Shown piece after piece: positions 59,853 to 64,000 of a stretch of DNA of 64,000 bases. The position numbers were made by a program, and so were the translations under genes. Numbering within the stretch: position 1 is the first letter of the stretch; each line of letters starts with the position of its first letter. This stretch comes from Himantopus leucocephalus. Lineage: Eukaryota; Chordata; Aves; Charadriiformes; Recurvirostridae. The stretch spans positions 12,206,459-12,270,458 of the forward strand of contig RSEF01000004.1 in the NCBI GenBank assembly GCA_003993805.1, in the 5' to 3' direction. The notes beneath the pieces were generated by a model. It saw only the letters and a program-made list of their open reading frames with translations, was not told where the DNA came from and did not search any database.

Positions 59853-61269
59853 AAGCCAGTTATGCAGATGACAATCATAATACCAAAAGACAGTGTATGG
59901 ACACTGAGATGAAAATACCAGAACTCGCCAAATGCGTGTTAAAATCAACTGAAAACAACTGTCTTCTCCCTAAGTGCAGGAATGCTGGAGAGTTTTTTTA
60001 TGCTATTACAGAGAATATTAATGACAGTAGAATCAGGACTAAGTATGTTCCTTGATATTTCAAGCAACGACAATTCTAGGAATAGACACAAAAGGTCCAG
60101 TTTAATATTAAACTTATTTGATCTTCTTCGCTTTTTTTTTTATTTTTCCCCTGATACTTTTCCATGACTCTTCCTTTGTCCTCTGATCCTTTTCATGCTT
60201 TCACTCTGGCCCCGGCTTTTCTATCGATTTGTTACACTTCTATGTCTTTGGGTTCTGTTTTGTTGCTTGCTCAAAGGACCTTCATTTTGATCTAGAAGGG
60301 AGGGAGGAGAATGAGGAGAGGTTTCCTTTGAGTTTTAAAAACTTACTGATAGGAGATCCGAGAACTTCAAACAAGCCTCTTTTACCATTCTTTACAGTTA
60401 GTTTTCTTCTGATCTCATAGTACTGATCTCTCCCTCGTTCTTTTTTCCTCTGTGTATGTCTATCAAATGGATGAAGAATCTGTCTCACTCCTTATATGCC
60501 ATTATTCCGTTTTCCTAAAAGTTCTTCATTTTTTGTTTTGAGGAGTGCATCTTCTTGATGCTGTGTGTGGTTAAACTCCAAATAACCAAGAGCAAGTACT
60601 TTGTGTATGACAGCCCTTTACTTTGGGTTACACAAAGTTTCCCAAAGGACTGGAGGAAGTAGTAATAGTCTGTACCCTTTTCACTGTGAAATCCCGGTTA
60701 TTCTTCCCTCTGTCCTGATCTGATGACATGTTTGATACTGCTGTTTCTGAAGCAACTCTTTTTGTTCCACAGAGAACCTTGCAACCTGAGGGAGTCTCAC
60801 ACAATACCGGGAAAATTAACAAATGTTGCTTTACCTTTCTTTTTCCTTCCCCGACGCCCCTTCCCCCCCCACAATCCCCCCCTGTCCTCCCTTACTCCAC
60901 AGTCATGTCTGGATTTAGTTCAAGAGAAACAGGAAGAACACTGTTTGAGAGTACATGTTTGTATATAAATATATATATGTTTCTGTGTGCACAGAAAGAT
61001 ATGGAGAATAAATTTAGTGGGCAGAGCATCAATCGGTAAACTTAAAAAATTTAAATGTAGCTAGATTATAGTTTCTTAATTTCAGGAATGTAGATGTCAC
61101 GAGTGATAGGGATGTTCAGTATTTTAAGTCTCAGATTGACAACAGACCCCCTCTGATGTAATAAATAAGCGAGTAACTTTTGGGGTCAGTGCAGTGTGTC
61201 TTTAAGACACAAATACTGTGGAGAAAAAAAAAAACCACTTCTTTTTTTTCTCCCCAGTTGCTGCTTCTT
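59853..61269. other. AT-rich non-coding stretch
   Basis: No gene or transposable element was recognised. A pyrimidine/C-rich run lies at about 60836-60890 and a short AT run near 60965. Confidence 0.45.
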
Positions 61270-61500
61270 TTTCCCTTTAGAAGTCATTACAGCTAATTAC
61301 CAGCAAGGATTAGCTTTTTCAGTAGGTTATTCTTACAATGTGTCATTTTGAGCTGCACTCTGACTTTGAACAAATGCAATCATCTAAAAGAGAAAGCAGA
61401 GATTAATCAGCTAATAGTGAAAGAAACTTGATTACGTAAAAGTGGCAAAGCATAAAACCCTTTGCATTTGCAACCCATAAAATATTAATTAAAATAATTA
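61270..61500. promoter_or_regulatory. candidate conserved non-coding block
   Basis: The block is dense in homeodomain-type cores: GGATTA at 61307-61312 (OTX/PITX type), GATTAATCAG at 61401-61410, and TAATTA/ATTAAT cores at 61484-61500. It also has an octamer-like TTTGCATTTGCAA from 61461. This texture is common in vertebrate developmental enhancers, but no alignment is available to show conservation. Confidence 0.15.
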
Positions 61501-63057
61501 AGATTAGGGAGTAGTGACTGTAAAGAGCTTTGTTTCCTACTCCACTTTTATTTTAGAAGTGTCTTGATTTGCTTTGCTTGAAGAGACTCTTGAACTATGA
61601 GATTGAGTTTGAGACAATCTGAGTTCTGTTGTTCTTAGCTCCTGTAAGTATTGCCTTGGAAGATATCATCTGGGACTTGGTTGTTTTCTCTCATTTTTGA
61701 TTGTACAGGGATTTTAGTGTTAATGCTGTGAGGAGATGAGAACTGTGCCAGGTGAGGAGACAGATTTTCTGTGGGTTAGGGCCATGAGATAATTATGTGC
61801 AATTATCTTTTAAAAAAACCCACAAACAAACAAAAAACACCACCACCACCCCAAAAAAAACCCCAAACACCAACACACCAAATCCCCCTCACAAAACCTT
61901 CTTCACACTTAGATTGTCGTTCTCCCGCTTCACGGAAGAAACAGATTTCCCATCGAACAGAAAGAGGACCCAATCTTATTCTCCTGGGGTGAAGAAATAC
62001 TAAAAAAGTGTGCCTGAGAAGCAGAAAGCAGAGAGAAGAGAAAGCCATGGGTAAAAGGGAGGGAACTGAATCAAGACAGTTTATCAGGGACCAGTCTTTC
62101 TAATATTTTCTAGACTGCAGTCTGAATTCTGCAGTTCTCTCTGCTGGTGCTCTAGTGCCTAGGAATGGAGAGCAAGCCCCATCAGCTCCCGAGTTCTGTG
62201 TAGTTGAACAGCAGAAATCAGTGCAGAATGTAAACATGGCAAGGTTAACAAGGTAGAAAGGAGAGATTTGACTTCCTCCTTTACATGGATGTTTTCTGAA
62301 TGAGTGTTTCTTTCTGCAGGAAGATTTCTGCTGATGAGATTTAAGGATCATTATGGAGAGATTAACACAGATTTCAGCTAAGTTCACAGCAATGGAAAAT
62401 AAAATGCTGTACTCTGCTTAAGAAGGAAACAGATCGTTTTATGCATTATCTTCCACCTTAGTGTAAACTAATATTTGATTTCCTGGTAATTAGATAATTT
62501 AGATTTTGTTATTTCAGAGGGAGAAAACGGTACAATACCTCAGAAGCTCTGGAAGAGTAAAAGCTAAAGGAAAGGACAGAAGAATTGTTACAGGTGTAGA
62601 ATAGAAGGCAAGAAAGTGGCATATAAAGGAAGTGAGGAGAAGGACATTGTGCATTGTATAATAGTTGTGCAGGAGTGATGACACAGAAGCTTGTAACACC
62701 TTAAAATATATTCACATTTTTTAAACCAAGATTTACTCCAAAGTCTGTTTTTTTCTTACAAGGAGGATTCATGGTACCACTTTAAAACGATCTCTAAACA
62801 CGTTTTAGATCTCTATTCTATCACATTTCTATTTCAAGACCACTTCTGCCTTCAACAGAGGTTTTTGTGTAATTTTTTATGTCTACAAATTATGATTAAT
62901 TCTCTACAATAAAAAAAAATAATTAACCAGGTCCCTCTTCATTCCAAGTCCCATACCTTACCAAGTAAATCCTAAAATATTAGAGGGTCTCTTCATTCAA
63001 CTCCATTGGTGTTAATGGAGACCCTCCGGGCTGATTTTTATCCCTTAACTGCTACTC
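61501..63057. other. AT-rich non-coding stretch
   Basis: No gene or transposable element was recognised. It includes the A/C-only low-complexity run at 61812-61898. Confidence 0.45.
61812..61898 (+). repeat. A/C-only low-complexity tract
   Basis: Almost ninety bases in which the plus strand is nearly all A and C, with CAAA, CAC and CCCC motifs. Open frames crossing it are rich in K, P, T and N only because of this composition. It is probably a decayed microsatellite. Confidence 0.75.
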
Positions 63058-63062
63058 ATGTC
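63058..63062 (+). repeat. target-site duplication, left copy
   Basis: ATGTC precedes the LTR; ATGGC follows it at 63646-63650, one mismatch in five. Confidence 0.6.
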
Positions 63063-63190
63063 TGTCGTGGTTTAACCCCAGCCAGCAGCTAAAGCCGTGC
63101 AGCCGCTTGCTCCCTCCCCCCAGCTGCAATGAGGGAGAGAATCAGAAGAGTAAAACTGAGGAAAAACTGGTGGGGTAGAGATAAAGGCAG

Positions 63191-63196
63191 TTTAAT
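63191..63196 (-). terminator. LTR poly(A) signal ATTAAA
   Basis: On the minus strand ATTAAA lies about 185 bases after the TATA box, the usual R-region placement in this LTR. Confidence 0.6.
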
Positions 63197-63378
63197 AAGT
63201 AAAGCAAAAGCTGCACACGCAAGCAAAGCAAAACAAGGAATTCATTGACTGCTTCCCATGGGCAGGCAGGTGTTCAGCCATCCCCAGGAAAGCAGGGCTC
63301 CATCACACGTAACAGTTACTTGGGAAGACAAGCACCATCACTCCAAACGTCCTCCCTCCCTTCTTCTGCCCCCAGCTC

Positions 63379-63399
63379 TATATACTGAGCATGACGTCA
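63379..63399 (-). promoter_or_regulatory. LTR core promoter: CRE plus TATA box
   Basis: On the minus strand a perfect cAMP-response element TGACGTCA (63392-63399) is followed seven bases later by TATATA (63384-63379). Such an LTR can drive transcription of minus-strand DNA to its left. Activity in this genome is not shown. Confidence 0.5.
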
Positions 63400-63645
63400 C
63401 ACGGTATGGAATGTCCCTTTGGTCAGCTGGGGTCAGCCATCCCGGCTGTGTGTCCCAGCTTCTTGTGCCCCCCCAGCCTGCTCGCTGGTGGGGTGATACT
63501 GAGGAGCGGAAAAGGCCTTGAGAGATTGGCAACAATCAAAACCACCAGCGCCCCATCAAAAGTACTTCTCATCCCAAATCCGAAACATAACACTACACCA
63601 GCTGCTAGTAAAAAAGTTAACTCTATCCCACCTTAAACCGTGACA

Positions 63646-64000
63646 ATGGCAAACAGGGCCAAATGGATTAATTTTACAGTTAATGATACATCATTTAGTC
63701 TTTGGCTTTCTAGAGAACAATAGTGTACTGTTTCGGTATTAAGATACTGTTTTGCAGAAATATTGATGTGTTTGTGATCTTAGCAGTGAATTTGTTATCA
63801 AAACCCAAGCTAGCCATTACGCTTAAAGGTTGATTAAGAGCTGTTATTTTGTTAAATACCAGCAGGTTTTCACGGACAGAAAATTAACTGTTAGGGGAGC
63901 AGACCTCTCCTGCATATTTAAGTAACACTTAGATACGTTGTGTAATTCTTTACATAACAACAACAACAATAAAAAAGACACCAAATGTTTAATTTTCCTG
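63646..64000. other. AT-rich end of window
   Basis: Nothing was recognised beyond the right target-site copy (63646-63650) and a short (CAA)n run near 63958-63969. Confidence 0.5.

Larger units (their letters stand above)
63063..63645 (-). mobile_element. solo LTR of an avian endogenous retrovirus (ERVL-like)
   Basis: This copy is 583 bases with TG...CA ends; on the minus strand it starts TGTCACGGTTTAAGG and ends GGGGTTAAACCACGACA. Orientation follows from the order of its signals on the minus strand: a CRE (TGACGTCA, 63392-63399), then a TATA box (63379-63384), then ATTAAA (63191-63196), then the conserved U5 end. The 5-base flanking duplication (ATGTC/ATGGC) has one difference. No internal retroviral genes are attached. 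It belongs to the same broad family as the copy at 45835, and its promoter elements are intact. Confidence 0.9.

Noticed and set aside
61795..62003. Overlapping open frames rich in K, P, T and N
   Set aside because: They arise from the A/C-only low-complexity tract, not from coding constraint.
1..64000. CRISPR arrays, operons, ribosomal RNA, telomeric repeats, mitochondrial insertions
   Set aside because: I looked for these and saw none; the sequence is a vertebrate nuclear region.

Overview
The window looks like vertebrate, almost certainly bird, nuclear DNA. It is AT-rich and CpG-poor, has few interspersed repeats, and shows no bacterial gene organisation. The transposable elements that can be recognised are avian: two solo LTRs of an endogenous-retrovirus family common in birds (45835-46381 and 63063-63645, both on the minus strand) and two short CR1 LINE remnants (42214-42254 and 59812-59852, both minus). 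A wild neoavian draft or hybrid assembly is plausible; the species cannot be named. Five assembly defects are present: 100-N gaps at 15421-15520 and 59711-59810, a 29-N gap at 45685-45713, and single Ns at 40621 and 46136.

No protein-coding gene can be identified by family. The window is best read as intergenic or long-intron sequence. Long open frames are rare; the largest is 190 codons from its first ATG (35855-36427, minus) and resembles no family I know. Several short segments have a good splice acceptor, an open frame and a good donor. The most coherent set lies on the plus strand between 39.8 and 45.6 kb. There, 39865-39920 (with an ATG) joins in phase to 41536-41583, and 44834-44937 joins in phase to 45487-45532 (with a stop). 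The two pairs do not join directly, because the junction would create a TGA. Either an exon was missed, there are two transcripts, or the set is chance. All exon calls are tentative, since exon-like acceptor and donor pairs are expected by chance in 64 kb.

Layout: 1-15.4 kb is plain AT-rich DNA with a GC-richer patch at 2240-2830, a few exon-like segments, and two inverted repeats. 15.5-20.3 kb holds a perfect 22-bp palindrome (17089-17110), a CpG-dense patch (19260-19810) and, 150 bp beyond it, a perfect DR4 nuclear-receptor element (19962-19977). 20.3-39.8 kb is mostly featureless, with simple repeats, an AP-1/homeodomain composite site (33681-33703) and the 190-codon frame. 39.8-46.4 kb holds the tentative exons, a probably false duplication around an N (40508-40744), a CR1 tail and the older solo LTR. 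46.4-64 kb is plain DNA with a GC-rich block (52490-52870), a CTCF-like site (56036-56050), a gapped CR1 copy, a homeodomain-rich block (61270-61500) and the younger solo LTR with intact CRE, TATA box and poly(A) signal.

No new biological system stands out. The items most worth a second look are the 39.8-45.5 kb exon chain, the DR4 element beside the CpG patch, the 22-bp palindrome, and the duplication at the single N.
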